13,061 bases of DNA from Eggerthellaceae bacterium UBA5808 (GCA_002417975.1 DIDE01000044.1:4127-17187); one strand, 5' to 3'. Shown: positions 1-8,241, counted from the stretch's first letter. Program-made: numbers and translations. The notes: generated from the letters alone by a model not told the origin.

Positions 1-126
1 AGCTATTCATTGATATCAACCTATATTGTTGTACATGTAAAAGACTGCAAGCAAGCTGAGCATTTGCTCGAAAAGCAGCCCATAGATTTACTTTCTCAAG
101 ACGATATACAAGAGCCTCTCCGCTAA
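1..126 (+). CDS. ACT-domain protein, C-terminal fragment (5' end outside window)
   Basis: An open frame runs from the first base to a TAA at 124-126 and gives 41 residues with no start in view. The tail reads as a beta strand (YIVVHVKD), a helix with the pattern KQAEHLLEKQ, and the ending IDLLSQDDI. This fits the last strand and helix of an ACT small-molecule-binding domain, where a 'V.D...A...L...GI.VLS..EI' ending is common. ACT-domain proteins often sit directly upstream of phenylacetate-CoA ligase genes in anaerobes, and here paaK begins 38 bases downstream on the same strand. The family call is inferred from a short tail plus context. Any other alpha/beta protein with a similar end is possible. 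Confidence 0.5.
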   Translation, partial: SYSLISTYIVVHVKDCKQAEHLLEKQPIDLLSQDDIQEPLR

Positions 127-164
127 AATGCGGCATATCACGAGATGGCAAAGGTGACAAACTG

Positions 165-1499
165 ATGATGAATATCCCCGATTTTTCAAAATTACCGATC
201 TATGATCGTACCCATGAAACGATGCCGCGTGAAAATATTCGCGAGCTTCAACTAGATAAACTTCAGCATCAAGTTGCATGGGCTTACGATCGGGTACCTT
301 GGTATCATAAAAAATTTGATGAAATGAACGTTAAGCCGTCTCAGATTCGTACGCTTGATGATGTTCGTCGTCTTCCTTTTACCGATAAAAGCGTATTACG
401 TGACACGTATCCCTTTGGTCTTTTTGCTGTTCCACTTGATGAAGTTGTCCGTTTGCACTCTTCCAGTGGAACGACAGGTAAACCTATTGTTGCAGGTTAT
501 AATCGTCATGATCTCGACGTATGGAGCGATTGCATCGCACGTCTTGCGCAAATGGCAGGCGTAACGTCGACTGATCGTATTCAAATGGCATTTGGTTACG
601 GAATGTTCACTGGCGGCTTTGGACTCCATTATGGAATGGAGAAGCTTGGATGCATGGTTATTCCCGCAGGTTCTGGTAATACCGAGCGTCATCTGATGAT
701 GATTCGCGATTATGGGAGCACCGTGTTGATTGCGACACCGTCGTATGCACTTCATATGTGTGAAGTAGGGGAGCAAGAAGGCGTTGATTGGTCTAAATCA
801 ACGCTGAGAGTTGGCCTCTTTGGTGGCGAGCCATGTCCTCCGGCTCTTAAACGAGAAATTGAATCACGAATGCATATTGTTTGCACCGATAACTATGGTC
901 TTACGGAGGTTATGGGTCCTGGTGTTTCGGGTGAATGTTTAGCATCTCGTGATATGCAGCATATTGCCGAAGATCATTTTCTTTGGGAAGTAGTTGACCC
1001 TCAAACAGGAGAACCCGTGCCCGATGGCGAAGAAGGCGAACTCGTCCTGACGCCACTCGATAAACAGGTATTACCTGTTATCCGTTATCGTACACATGAT
1101 TTGACTCACGTTATAACCGATCCTTGTGCCTGCGGTAGAACGACTGCTCGTATGCAAAAAGTTCGTAAGCGTTGCGATGACATGTTGATTATTCGTGCAA
1201 CGAATGTATTCCCAAGCACTATTGAGGATGTTCTCGCAAGCATCGACGGAGTAAGTCCGTTCTATCGGATTGTTGTCGATAACGATACCGGTATGGATCG
1301 AATGACAGTATCAGTTGAACTTGAACCCGATATGCGCATTGACTCCTTTGAGCGTATCAATGAATTCAAAAAGTTCATTACCGATAAGCTTCGTTCGACG
1401 CTTTTGGTTACTCCTGTTGTTAAGCTTGTTGAGCCAGGAGGAATTGAAAGATCTATGGGGAAAACGAAGCATGTGATAGATAAACGAGTGGCTCAATAA
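165..1499 (+). CDS. paaK: Phenylacetate-CoA ligase (adenylate-forming)
   Basis: A cytoplasmic enzyme of the ANL superfamily that should activate an aryl acid such as phenylacetate or indoleacetate with ATP and CoA, giving aryl-CoA, AMP and PPi. At 444 residues it is the usual PaaK length. The phosphate-binding loop SSSGTTGKP is at residues 99-107, YGLTE at 244-248 and RYRTHDL at 307-313, with the ribose-binding Asp at 312. A CAC pair (321, 323) follows, and the small mobile C-terminal domain begins near 345 (NVFPSTIEDVL). The near-C-terminal GKTKH (432-436) supplies a candidate catalytic lysine. An AAGGTG ribosome site at 151-156 lies 8 bases before the ATG at 165; a second ATG follows immediately. 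It sits behind the ACT-domain gene and 8 bases ahead of gluQ, so probably in one transcript. The exact aryl substrate cannot be read from sequence. Confidence 0.9.
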   Translation: MMNIPDFSKLPIYDRTHETMPRENIRELQLDKLQHQVAWAYDRVPWYHKKFDEMNVKPSQIRTLDDVRRLPFTDKSVLRDTYPFGLFAVPLDEVVRLHSSSGTTGKPIVAGYNRHDLDVWSDCIARLAQMAGVTSTDRIQMAFGYGMFTGGFGLHYGMEKLGCMVIPAGSGNTERHLMMIRDYGSTVLIATPSYALHMCEVGEQEGVDWSKSTLRVGLFGGEPCPPALKREIESRMHIVCTDNYGLTEVMGPGVSGECLASRDMQHIAEDHFLWEVVDPQTGEPVPDGEEGELVLTPLDKQVLPVIRYRTHDLTHVITDPCACGRTTARMQKVRKRCDDMLIIRATNVFPSTIEDVLASIDGVSPFYRIVVDNDTGMDRMTVSVELEPDMRIDSFERINEFKKFITDKLRSTLLVTPVVKLVEPGGIERSMGKTKHVIDKRVAQ

Positions 1500-1507
1500 G
1501 TTTACTT

Positions 1508-2551
1508 ATGCCTGGAAATACATCTATACGTTCAAATGCTCTGGATATACCAGACCTGTCGTGCATTTCGCCATCACAACTGGTAGCAGATAGTGCTCCA
1601 AGTAATGTTTGTCTACCTGTTGCGAATAAGCATGCACCTTTGCAACGCATAGGACGTTTTGCGCCATCTCCTACAGGACGTATGCATGCGGGTAATATCT
1701 TTGCAGCTCTCATGGTGTGGATCATCGAACGAAAGCTCAATGGATCTGTGGCGCTCCGCATCGAAGATATCGATCGAGAACGTTCACATCAGTCGTACGC
1801 TGACCAGATTATGCGCGATTTAGAGTTTCTAGGCTTGGAATGGGATAAGGGACCCTTATATCAGCATAATCGTCTTTGCGCGTATAAAGACGCATATGAT
1901 CTTCTTGAATCAAAAGGGCTCTGTTATCCCTGTTTTTGTAGCCGCGCCGATCTCCACACTGCGAGTGCCCCTCATCGTGGAGAAAAGACGGTATACTCAG
2001 GCACATGTCGGAATCTTACTGATGCTGAACGTCGCATAAAAGCGCAGCAGCATGCCCCAGCAACGAGGTTAATGGTTGATCATAGCGTAATATCAATCGA
2101 TGATCGTTTTCAGGGTTCTTACCGACAAGAACTCCAACATGAATGTGGCGACTTTCTTATTAGACGCTCAGATGGTGCATATGCATATCAACTTGCTTCT
2201 GTCGTCGATGATGCGTTTCAAAATGTTACCGATATCGTACGTGGTTGTGATCTTTTGTGCTCTACGCCGCAGCAGGTATATCTTCAATCGCTTCTCGGCT
2301 TTTCTCATCCGAGCTATGCCCATATACCGCTTCTTGTTGCTTCTCATGGTAAACGGCTCTCTAAGCGCAACCACGATGCATCTATGGATGCACTCCGGTC
2401 GGTCTACACTTCACCGGAATCTATTTTGGGACATATTGCGTTTATTGCTGGACTTGTCACTAAAGATAAAGCATATTCAATTGAGGAGCTTGTCTCATGT
2501 GCCCATCTCGATACGCTTTGCAGACGCATCGAAATTCAATGGCACAATTGA
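1508..2551 (+). CDS. gluQ: Glutamyl-Q tRNA(Asp) synthetase
   Basis: A truncated GluRS paralogue without an anticodon-binding domain. It activates glutamate and attaches it to the queuosine of tRNA(Asp). The class I signature GRFAPSPTGRMHAGN spans residues 49-63 (HIGH-like, here MHAG). A zinc site is formed by C142, C144, Y163 and C167, as in known GluQ-RS. The glutamate/ATP pocket shows at DFLIRRSDGAYAYQLA (215-230), followed by DIVRGCDLL (242-250). The KMSKS-like loop is KRLSKRN (282-288). The protein ends soon after, with no tRNA-anticodon domain, which separates it from GltX. The frame begins at ATG 1508, 8 bases after paaK, with no clear ribosome site. This gives a 48-residue N-terminal extension absent from typical family members of about 300 residues. 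A TTG at 1640 would give 303 residues but also lacks a ribosome site. Confidence 0.88.
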   Translation: MPGNTSIRSNALDIPDLSCISPSQLVADSAPSNVCLPVANKHAPLQRIGRFAPSPTGRMHAGNIFAALMVWIIERKLNGSVALRIEDIDRERSHQSYADQIMRDLEFLGLEWDKGPLYQHNRLCAYKDAYDLLESKGLCYPCFCSRADLHTASAPHRGEKTVYSGTCRNLTDAERRIKAQQHAPATRLMVDHSVISIDDRFQGSYRQELQHECGDFLIRRSDGAYAYQLASVVDDAFQNVTDIVRGCDLLCSTPQQVYLQSLLGFSHPSYAHIPLLVASHGKRLSKRNHDASMDALRSVYTSPESILGHIAFIAGLVTKDKAYSIEELVSCAHLDTLCRRIEIQWHN

Positions 2552-2555
2552 TTTT

Positions 2556-3497
2556 TTAGCTAAAGACAATTACGTTGCTTGCGATTATGCACATGATATA
2601 GAATGCTCCAAATTCAACATTCATGGTTAGACATTGTCCCATTGCAGGGCCACGCGTTGCAGGTTTTAGTGGATTATGAATCAGCATCTGACCGTTTCCG
2701 TGACATATCAAAAGCATAAACGGTAAGATCAGCGCGCCTGCTCTAAAGAAGACACAGACGAGAATCACAATTGATATCATCCATCCATAAATTGTTACAT
2801 GATAGGCGCGTCGACTCTTTATATAGCCTAGAAGCGCTGGCATGGTATGGCGATGTGCTTCGATGTCTTTGTCTATATCGCATGCATTATTGGTGAACAT
2901 GATCATTCCAATTCCTACAATAATAGGAAGCGCAAAAAGGAGCACCATAAAATCAAGACGTAAAGTAAGAGCTTGATATGAAGCCAGCGAAATTAAACCG
3001 CCCATTGTCACGCCACTGACAAGTTCTCCAATAGGCAAATATGAAATGGGTGTTTTACCGCCTGAATATAAAAAGATTATTGCAGCGCCGATTAGAGCAA
3101 TAATAAGTGGGGTAAGACCAGCGGTAATAATAACGTATATACCTAACACAAAGGCAATAACAAGAAGACCTATTGCATAAAGAAGTGCCGACTTAGGCGA
3201 AATATTGTTATAGACCAATACAGCATCATCAGGATCGGCTTGATTATCTGTTGTATCAGCACCTTTAACGTAGTCAAAGTAATCATTGAATGTATTAACG
3301 GACGACTGCATAAGAATACTTATGCAAAGTAATACGCATGACATAACAAGCGATAACGGCTCACCTTGAGCAACGACAAGAGCGACAGCAAGCAGAACCG
3401 GCAAGATGGAAGCAGCCCACGTGTGTGGTGCGGCAAGTTGCACCATTAATCGAGGTGTAAGGTGTTCAAATGTTGCTGTCGTATCTGTCAAGTTCAT
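2556..3497 (-). CDS. UbiA-family prenyltransferase, MenA-like
   Basis: An integral membrane enzyme transferring a polyprenyl chain to an aromatic acceptor, most likely 1,4-dihydroxy-2-naphthoate on the route to (demethyl)menaquinone. Both Mg-diphosphate motifs of the UbiA superfamily are present: NDYFDYVKGAD and NNACDIDKD (residues 81-91 and 213-221, counted from the longer start at 3527). Between and around them lie about eight hydrophobic segments. A start at 3497 is preferred because AGGAG lies at 3511-3515, although its spacing of 13 is long. The alternative ATG at 3527 adds ten residues and has no ribosome site. The gene is last in a run with the hydrolase and usp genes, and converges on gluQ with a 4-base gap. 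No other menaquinone gene is in view, so the acceptor is inferred from similarity to MenA rather than context. Confidence 0.8.
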   Translation of the reverse strand: MNLTDTTATFEHLTPRLMVQLAAPHTWAASILPVLLAVALVVAQGEPLSLVMSCVLLCISILMQSSVNTFNDYFDYVKGADTTDNQADPDDAVLVYNNISPKSALLYAIGLLVIAFVLGIYVIITAGLTPLIIALIGAAIIFLYSGGKTPISYLPIGELVSGVTMGGLISLASYQALTLRLDFMVLLFALPIIVGIGMIMFTNNACDIDKDIEAHRHTMPALLGYIKSRRAYHVTIYGWMISIVILVCVFFRAGALILPFMLLICHGNGQMLIHNPLKPATRGPAMGQCLTMNVEFGAFYIMCIIASNVIVFS

Positions 3498-3510
3498 TGC
3501 GTGCTTCGCA

Positions 3511-3515
3511 CTCCT
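3511..3515 (-). promoter_or_regulatory. Ribosome binding site supporting the shorter prenyltransferase start
   Basis: The minus strand reads AGGAG here, 13 bases before the ATG at 3497. The upstream ATG at 3527 has no purine-rich site in front of it. The spacing is at the long end of the usual range, so this favours but does not settle the shorter start. Confidence 0.4.
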
Positions 3516-3557
3516 AACGTGGTGCATATACAGTATGCATCTGCTTGAATAGTATGA

Positions 3558-4832
3558 TTATGCTTTTGATTGAGAAGATCCAGCTATAGGATGAGAGGAA
3601 CAATCTGCCTTCGTCTCATCATTCAGTTCGTTCAATAATTCAGACTTTAGCTGAGTATGTGGTCCACGTTCAGTGCTAAAAGTTTGATTTCTTTTATGCG
3701 AATTGCCAGGTTGGGGGATAGTAAGCGGAAGTTGCTTTCTCATATGTGAAAAAGCTCCGCGACTCCATACGCCTGCAATTGAACGCAATGCTTCAGCAAT
3801 GAGAGTCCGTGCAGCTGGGTCAACCTTTGCTGATTCTTTAAGAAGGGTGCCAACATTACGCAACTGGTCACGATTGAATTCTTCCCATGTATGGGCGTTC
3901 GTCGTCTTGAATAAATCAAAGACAGTATCAATAATAACTGCACGTTGTTCTGGCGTATAGCTTAGACAAACATCGTTTAGCGAGCGGTCAAAAAGCGTAG
4001 CTCCATTTGAAAGTCCATGTACGCGTAGAAATGAATCCCCCTCAACGATCCAGGTTAGGGGAGCGTGCTGCATAAAAGCTACAGCAGTTGATTCAACGAC
4101 GGCATATGATCTTCTACGTTCAAGAAGCATTCCAAATACGCTCGACTCTGGAACGGTTTTATGTAATGCGCGTTTATACGATAATGCAGCGATTCGTGGG
4201 GAAGGATCTTCAAGAAAAGATGGTCCATCATGGTCGTATACAGCTGCAATACGTTCATAAATTGAATCAGATAAGGTGAGCACAGCGTATTCAGCTAAAT
4301 TGCCGCCCTTTGAATGCCCTCCAACGATGATAGGTCCTTCGCAGGACGATGCGACACCAGATAGATAACGTTGTGCGCTCCGCTGACTTGGGATAATCGT
4401 ACGAAAGCAAAGATTGAAATCCTCTTTCCAACCAGCAAGTGTATTGTCAGTTCCTCTAAAAGCAATATACGTTGTGTGATCAGGAAGTATAAAGGTAACA
4501 GCACTAAATTGCTTCTCAAGATCTTCTACATACTCATTAACGTAAAACGCTATTTGTACGTTAATGAATCGTGGACTACTAAGAACATTGGCAAGAAATG
4601 CTTCGCCTTCTGTATCGTTGAGCCACGAATCGCCTAACAGTTTACTGCGAGATGTTCCGCAAAGCGCTCGCCAAAGTGAGATCTTTGAATCAACAGGCAA
4701 TGTGCCAACAATGCCTGTTTCGTAATTTATATAGGAAAGCGTGCAGAATATAAGACTATCAACTTCATTTACGGGCAGTTCTGCAAACGATCGTGTTTCA
4801 CGAGCCAAATATTCGGTGATAGTATCAGGCAT
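3558..4832 (-). CDS. Mbeg1-like (DUF2974) alpha/beta hydrolase
   Basis: A predicted alpha/beta-hydrolase of the Mbeg1-like/DUF2974 family; the substrate is unknown, though the fold resembles lipase class 3. The nucleophile elbow is GGHSKGGNLAEYA with Ser174 inside GHSKG (172-176). It is preceded by the strand-turn AFRGTDNTLAGWKEDF (124-139), a hallmark of lipase-3-like members. Asp200/Asp202 in YDHDG and His256 are candidates for the rest of the triad. Residues beyond about 350 are polar, low in complexity and probably disordered. No signal peptide or membrane segment is evident, so it is likely cytoplasmic. The ATG is one base after the usp stop (TAG-C-ATG in minus-strand reading) without a strong ribosome site, which suggests translational coupling. 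It lies 60 bases before the preferred prenyltransferase start. Confidence 0.78.
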   Translation of the reverse strand: MPDTITEYLARETRSFAELPVNEVDSLIFCTLSYINYETGIVGTLPVDSKISLWRALCGTSRSKLLGDSWLNDTEGEAFLANVLSSPRFINVQIAFYVNEYVEDLEKQFSAVTFILPDHTTYIAFRGTDNTLAGWKEDFNLCFRTIIPSQRSAQRYLSGVASSCEGPIIVGGHSKGGNLAEYAVLTLSDSIYERIAAVYDHDGPSFLEDPSPRIAALSYKRALHKTVPESSVFGMLLERRRSYAVVESTAVAFMQHAPLTWIVEGDSFLRVHGLSNGATLFDRSLNDVCLSYTPEQRAVIIDTVFDLFKTTNAHTWEEFNRDQLRNVGTLLKESAKVDPAARTLIAEALRSIAGVWSRGAFSHMRKQLPLTIPQPGNSHKRNQTFSTERGPHTQLKSELLNELNDETKADCSSHPIAGSSQSKA

Positions 4833-4833
4833 G

Positions 4834-5310
4834 CTATTTCAGAATCAATACAGGGACAGGGGATGAGCGAAGGACGCTATAACTTACGCTACCTAGTGCA
4901 CCACGAAGTGCACCAAGTCCACGATTTCCCATTACGATGAGATCACATGCATTGTTTTCGGCATACGCCAAAATGCCGACAGCTGGTGAAGTACCATATG
5001 CAATCTCTATCGAAACGTTTTTGCGATCCTTAATATACGGATCTGCAACCTTTTTAATGGCTTCCATTTCTTTATCGGAAGCAATATTTTGCAAATTACC
5101 GATTATTTCAGAATCAAATACTGCGGATCCAGCCAATGTCTCATCGGCGACTCCGCCATATGCATATGCTTCTTCCATTGAAGGCATGATACTTACTAAA
5201 CGTATTTCACCTTGTGCTTCTTGAGCATCAACAAGATCAATTGCCATTTTTAAAGCATGACATGCGGTTTCTGATTTATCAAAAGCAACGAGAATTCTCT
5301 GGTATGCCAT
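4834..5310 (-). CDS. Universal stress protein, UspA family
   Basis: A single-domain cytoplasmic Usp protein of 158 residues, the standard size. The N-terminal strand YQRILVAFDKSETA carries the conserved Asp (residue 11). The nucleotide-binding signature G-x2-G-x8-GS is present as GNRGLGALRGALGSVS (128-143), so it belongs to the ATP-binding rather than UspA-like non-binding group. The C-terminal strand is PVPVLILK. The start is placed at ATG 5310 because GGAAGG (5320-5325) lies 9 bases ahead. A GTG at 5319 would add three residues but overlaps the ribosome site. It heads a run with the hydrolase (one-base gap) and the prenyltransferase, and is divergent from pgm. Such proteins commonly act in energy or redox stress; the exact role here is unknown. 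Confidence 0.88.
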   Translation of the reverse strand: MAYQRILVAFDKSETACHALKMAIDLVDAQEAQGEIRLVSIMPSMEEAYAYGGVADETLAGSAVFDSEIIGNLQNIASDKEMEAIKKVADPYIKDRKNVSIEIAYGTSPAVGILAYAENNACDLIVMGNRGLGALRGALGSVSYSVLRSSPVPVLILK

Positions 5311-5319
5311 CAGAATCAC

Positions 5320-5325
5320 CCTTCC
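5320..5325 (-). promoter_or_regulatory. Ribosome binding site deciding the usp start
   Basis: The minus strand reads GGAAGG, 9 bases upstream of ATG 5310. The alternative GTG at 5317-5319 directly abuts this site and so cannot use it. Confidence 0.6.
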
Positions 5326-5446
5326 GTGCTATGTTGTAATATGTTTTAAATCCCTCTTCTTTATTTTACACTGAGATACATAGGGTAGAGGTGAGACTCT
5401 TCTATTTTTCGATCGTAGAATTAATAAGCTAATATGGGCAAATATT

Positions 5447-5474
5447 TTGCTATGCCTATTCCTCTTGCTACAAT
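5447..5474 (+). promoter_or_regulatory. Candidate sigma-70-type promoter for pgm-birA
   Basis: TTGCTA (5447-5452, four of six matches to TTGACA) is followed after 16 bases by TACAAT (5469-5474, five of six matches to TATAAT). The predicted start near 5481 leaves a leader of about 30 bases with AAAGG at 5496-5500 before the ATG at 5511. It was read by eye from a consensus. It lies in the 200-base gap between the divergent usp and pgm genes. I could not find an equally good promoter for usp on the other strand. Confidence 0.45.
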
Positions 5475-5510
5475 AAATGCATCGATTAGGCATATAAAGG
5501 ATGAACATAT

Positions 5511-7208
5511 ATGGATGTCAAGCAAGAACTTAAACACTGGATGGATCGCGTTGATGATCCGACTATCGCGCAGCAACTTATTGATCTGAGTAAAAGTGAT
5601 AAACCCTCAGATGCTGAGGACGCTTTTTATCGCGATTTAGCATTTGGAACTGGTGGCCTACGTGGCATTATAGGCGCAGGAACAAATCGCATGAACTTGT
5701 ATACGATCGGTAAAGCAACCCAGGGTCTTGCAAACTATTTAAATGATCATTACGAGCATCCATCAGTTGCGATTGCACATGATAGCCGTCACAATGGAGA
5801 TCTTTTTGCAAAAACAGCTGCATCCGTATTAGCTGCAAATCATATCAAAAGCTATTTGTATCCGCGCATCGAGCCAACACCAGCTTTAAGTTTTGCTGTA
5901 CGTGATCTCCATTGCAGCGCTGGCATATGCGTTACGGCAAGCCATAATCCTTCTTGTTACAACGGCTATAAAGTATATGGTGATGATGGATGTCAGATTG
6001 CTACACAATCTGCCGAGGCAATTCAATCAGCCATCAATAACGTTGATGTATTCGACGATGTTAAACATGTAGATTTCAAACAGGCAGAATCCAATGGAAC
6101 CATTAATTGGATTGCCGAGGATACACTTAACCGATTTATTGATGCAGTATATGCATGCTCTATGAGCGATCCTAATGCAGCAGACACTCAGCTCAAACTC
6201 GTCTATACACCCCTTAATGGTACAGGGCTTGAATGCGTAACGCGCATATTAGATCGTATTGGAATTAAGGACGTTACTGTTGTTCCAGAACAAAAGAATC
6301 CCGATGGTGATTTTCCGACATGTCCGTATCCAAATCCCGAAAAGCGTGAGGCGCTTCAAAAGGGAATTGAGCTCTGCGCAACGGTTCATCCTGATTTACT
6401 GCTTGCTACTGATCCAGATGCCGATCGTGTTGGCATAGCTGTTGAAGATGAAGGCTCATATGTCCTCTTGTCAGGAAACGAAGTAGGGATTTTACTTGTC
6501 AACTACATTGCTTCCATCCGTCAGGCTTCACATACCTTACCTGATCACGCAGAGGTTGTATCGACAATTGTCTCAACTGCAATGATCGATGCTCTAGCTA
6601 AACAGTATGGGTTCTCGGTTACTCGTACGCTGACTGGATTTAAATATATTGGATCACGTATAGGCGTACTTGAGTCTCAAGGACATAATGATCGTTATAT
6701 CTTTGGATTCGAGGAAAGTTACGGATATCTAAGTGGTACGCACGTTCGAGACAAAGATGCTGTTAATGCATCAATGCTTATATGCCAAATGGCACAGTAT
6801 TACAAACATCAGGGGCTTACGCTAGTCCAGGCACTTAAAAACTTATACGAAACGTATGGCTACTATCGGAACAAAACAATTAGTTGTGAGTTTCCTGGAG
6901 CTGATGGAGCTCGTGCGATGGATGCGATTATGTGCCATCTACGATCCAATCCGCCAACAACTATAGCTGGCATGTCTGTTGAACAAATAATCGATTATAA
7001 ACCGGGAATTAATGGTCTGCCATCGGCAAATGTTGTCGAATTTGATTTGCCAGATGCGCATAAACTTATTGTTCGCCCAAGCGGGACTGAACCAAAGATT
7101 AAATGCTACCTCTTTAGTAAGGCTCCTACTGCACGCCAAGCAGATGAAGAAATCGGTTCCTTATCTAGGGCCGCTCAGGATTTGCTTACGGTGCCAGAGA
7201 ATGAGTAG
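5511..7208 (+). CDS. Alpha-phosphoglucomutase (PgcA-like phosphohexomutase)
   Basis: A cytoplasmic enzyme interconverting glucose 1-phosphate and glucose 6-phosphate through a phosphoserine intermediate, feeding glycogen, UDP-glucose and cell-envelope sugars. All four phosphohexomutase landmarks are present in order. The N-terminal AFGTGGLRG (44-52) comes first. The catalytic loop TASHNP has Ser144. The metal loop DPDADR (301-306) supplies Asp301, 303 and 305. The sugar-selecting loop is FEESYGY (400-406), and the phosphate loop is RPSGTEPK (522-529). The 565-residue length and the EESYGY loop fit the PgcA/PGM2-like branch rather than the shorter PMM/GlmM branch. AAAGG (5496-5500) lies 10 bases before the ATG. 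The 3' end overlaps the birA start by 8 bases. Activity on other hexose or pentose phosphates cannot be excluded. Confidence 0.9.
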   Translation: MDVKQELKHWMDRVDDPTIAQQLIDLSKSDKPSDAEDAFYRDLAFGTGGLRGIIGAGTNRMNLYTIGKATQGLANYLNDHYEHPSVAIAHDSRHNGDLFAKTAASVLAANHIKSYLYPRIEPTPALSFAVRDLHCSAGICVTASHNPSCYNGYKVYGDDGCQIATQSAEAIQSAINNVDVFDDVKHVDFKQAESNGTINWIAEDTLNRFIDAVYACSMSDPNAADTQLKLVYTPLNGTGLECVTRILDRIGIKDVTVVPEQKNPDGDFPTCPYPNPEKREALQKGIELCATVHPDLLLATDPDADRVGIAVEDEGSYVLLSGNEVGILLVNYIASIRQASHTLPDHAEVVSTIVSTAMIDALAKQYGFSVTRTLTGFKYIGSRIGVLESQGHNDRYIFGFEESYGYLSGTHVRDKDAVNASMLICQMAQYYKHQGLTLVQALKNLYETYGYYRNKTISCEFPGADGARAMDAIMCHLRSNPPTTIAGMSVEQIIDYKPGINGLPSANVVEFDLPDAHKLIVRPSGTEPKIKCYLFSKAPTARQADEEIGSLSRAAQDLLTVPENE

Positions 7209-8241
7209 TACATCAACTCATTCTGGAAGCGTTCGTGACTGTGTTGTTCGTATTCTCCAGGATCATCAAGGATCATATGTTTCTGGAGAATCTATCGCAC
7301 AACAACTTGGTGTATCACGTGCGGCAGTTTGGAAGGCGATTACTTCATTAAGAGAATCAGGCATTGAAATTCAAGCAGTTCGAAATCGTGGTTATCAGCT
7401 TGCTCCTACGGTCGATCTGCTTACAACAAACGGCGTTATCTCTTATCTTAATGATGAGGTTGCCTCGTTATTGCATCTCAATGTCGTTGCGAGCACTACG
7501 TCTACAAATACAGTGCTCAAACAACAGGCTGATAGTGGCGCACCTGAATATACGGCGCTTGTTGCAGGCGAACAGACCCAAGGAAAGGGGAGACGAGGAA
7601 GACCTTTCTATTCTCCTGGGGATACGGGCATATATCTAAGTATTTTATTACGCCCAAAGATGAGCTCTATGTTTAATCCAGCTGATTTAACTTGCGCTGC
7701 AGCAGTCGCTGTCGCACGCGCAATTGAAGAAACCACTCATATTGAAGCTCAGATAAAATGGGTAAATGATGTATATGTGAACGGCTTTAAAATCTGTGGC
7801 ATTTTAACGGAAGCTGCAAGTGATCTGGAATCGCAAACAATTGATTACGCAATTCCGGGTATTGGAGTAAACCTTTATGCACCTGCAGATGGTTTCCCCT
7901 CTAATTGTGCTCATAAAGCTGGATATATACTTGATACGCCCAAAGCAGGATTACGTGATCATTTAGCTGCATCCATCCTTAATCAATTTGTTTCTCTGTA
8001 CTTAGACGGATCAAGAGGATCATATCTTGATGAGTATAGACAGAGATCATTCCTCATTGGAAAAGAAATTGACATACTTGCACAAGATGGATCTGCCCGT
8101 GTTGCTAAAGCTCTATCAATCGGTGACGATTTATCGCTTCTTGTAAAATATAACGATGGTTCAGAACAGCGTCTTACCACAGGTGAAGTAAGCATTCGTT
8201 TACCTGAACAACGCACTTCTACACCTTTACAGATAAACTAG
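7201..8241 (+). CDS. birA: Bifunctional biotin protein ligase and biotin repressor
   Basis: Joins biotin to carboxylase carrier proteins through biotinyl-AMP. The N-terminal winged helix (about residues 11-70, SGESIAQQLGVSRAAVWKAI) indicates that it can also act as a DNA-binding repressor. The catalytic domain shows ASTTSTNTVLK (98-107), the biotinoyl-AMP loop GKGRRGR (128-134), and KWVND (186-190, where most homologues have KWPND). The catalytic lysine lies in FKICGILTE (196-204). The C-terminal SH3-like domain covers about 280-335. The ATG at 7201 lies inside the end of pgm (ATGAGTAG overlap) with little ribosome site, so coupled translation is likely. The open frame extends further upstream, but that part lies inside pgm. 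No biotin operator is visible nearby. The gene ends in a CTAG shared with the stop of the convergent permease. Length is 346 residues. Confidence 0.92.
   Translation: MSSTSTHSGSVRDCVVRILQDHQGSYVSGESIAQQLGVSRAAVWKAITSLRESGIEIQAVRNRGYQLAPTVDLLTTNGVISYLNDEVASLLHLNVVASTTSTNTVLKQQADSGAPEYTALVAGEQTQGKGRRGRPFYSPGDTGIYLSILLRPKMSSMFNPADLTCAAAVAVARAIEETTHIEAQIKWVNDVYVNGFKICGILTEAASDLESQTIDYAIPGIGVNLYAPADGFPSNCAHKAGYILDTPKAGLRDHLAASILNQFVSLYLDGSRGSYLDEYRQRSFLIGKEIDILAQDGSARVAKALSIGDDLSLLVKYNDGSEQRLTTGEVSIRLPEQRTSTPLQIN

Noticed and set aside
396..776. 126-codon minus-strand frame inside paaK
   Set aside because: It is antisense to conserved PaaK motifs and has no ribosome site or recognisable protein features.
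2100..2630. 176-codon frame overlapping gluQ on the plus strand
   Set aside because: It lies in a shifted frame over strongly conserved GluQ-RS sequence and runs into the convergent prenyltransferase gene. The composition is that of a shadow frame.
5311..5510. Biotin operator (BirA site) in the pgm-birA promoter region
   Set aside because: No long TTGTTAACC/GGTTAACAA-like dyad was found by eye in the gap.
7012..7200. birA extended upstream to 7012
   Set aside because: This part lies inside the conserved C-terminal domain of pgm (RPSGTEPK loop). The BirA family begins just before the winged helix, which fits ATG 7201.
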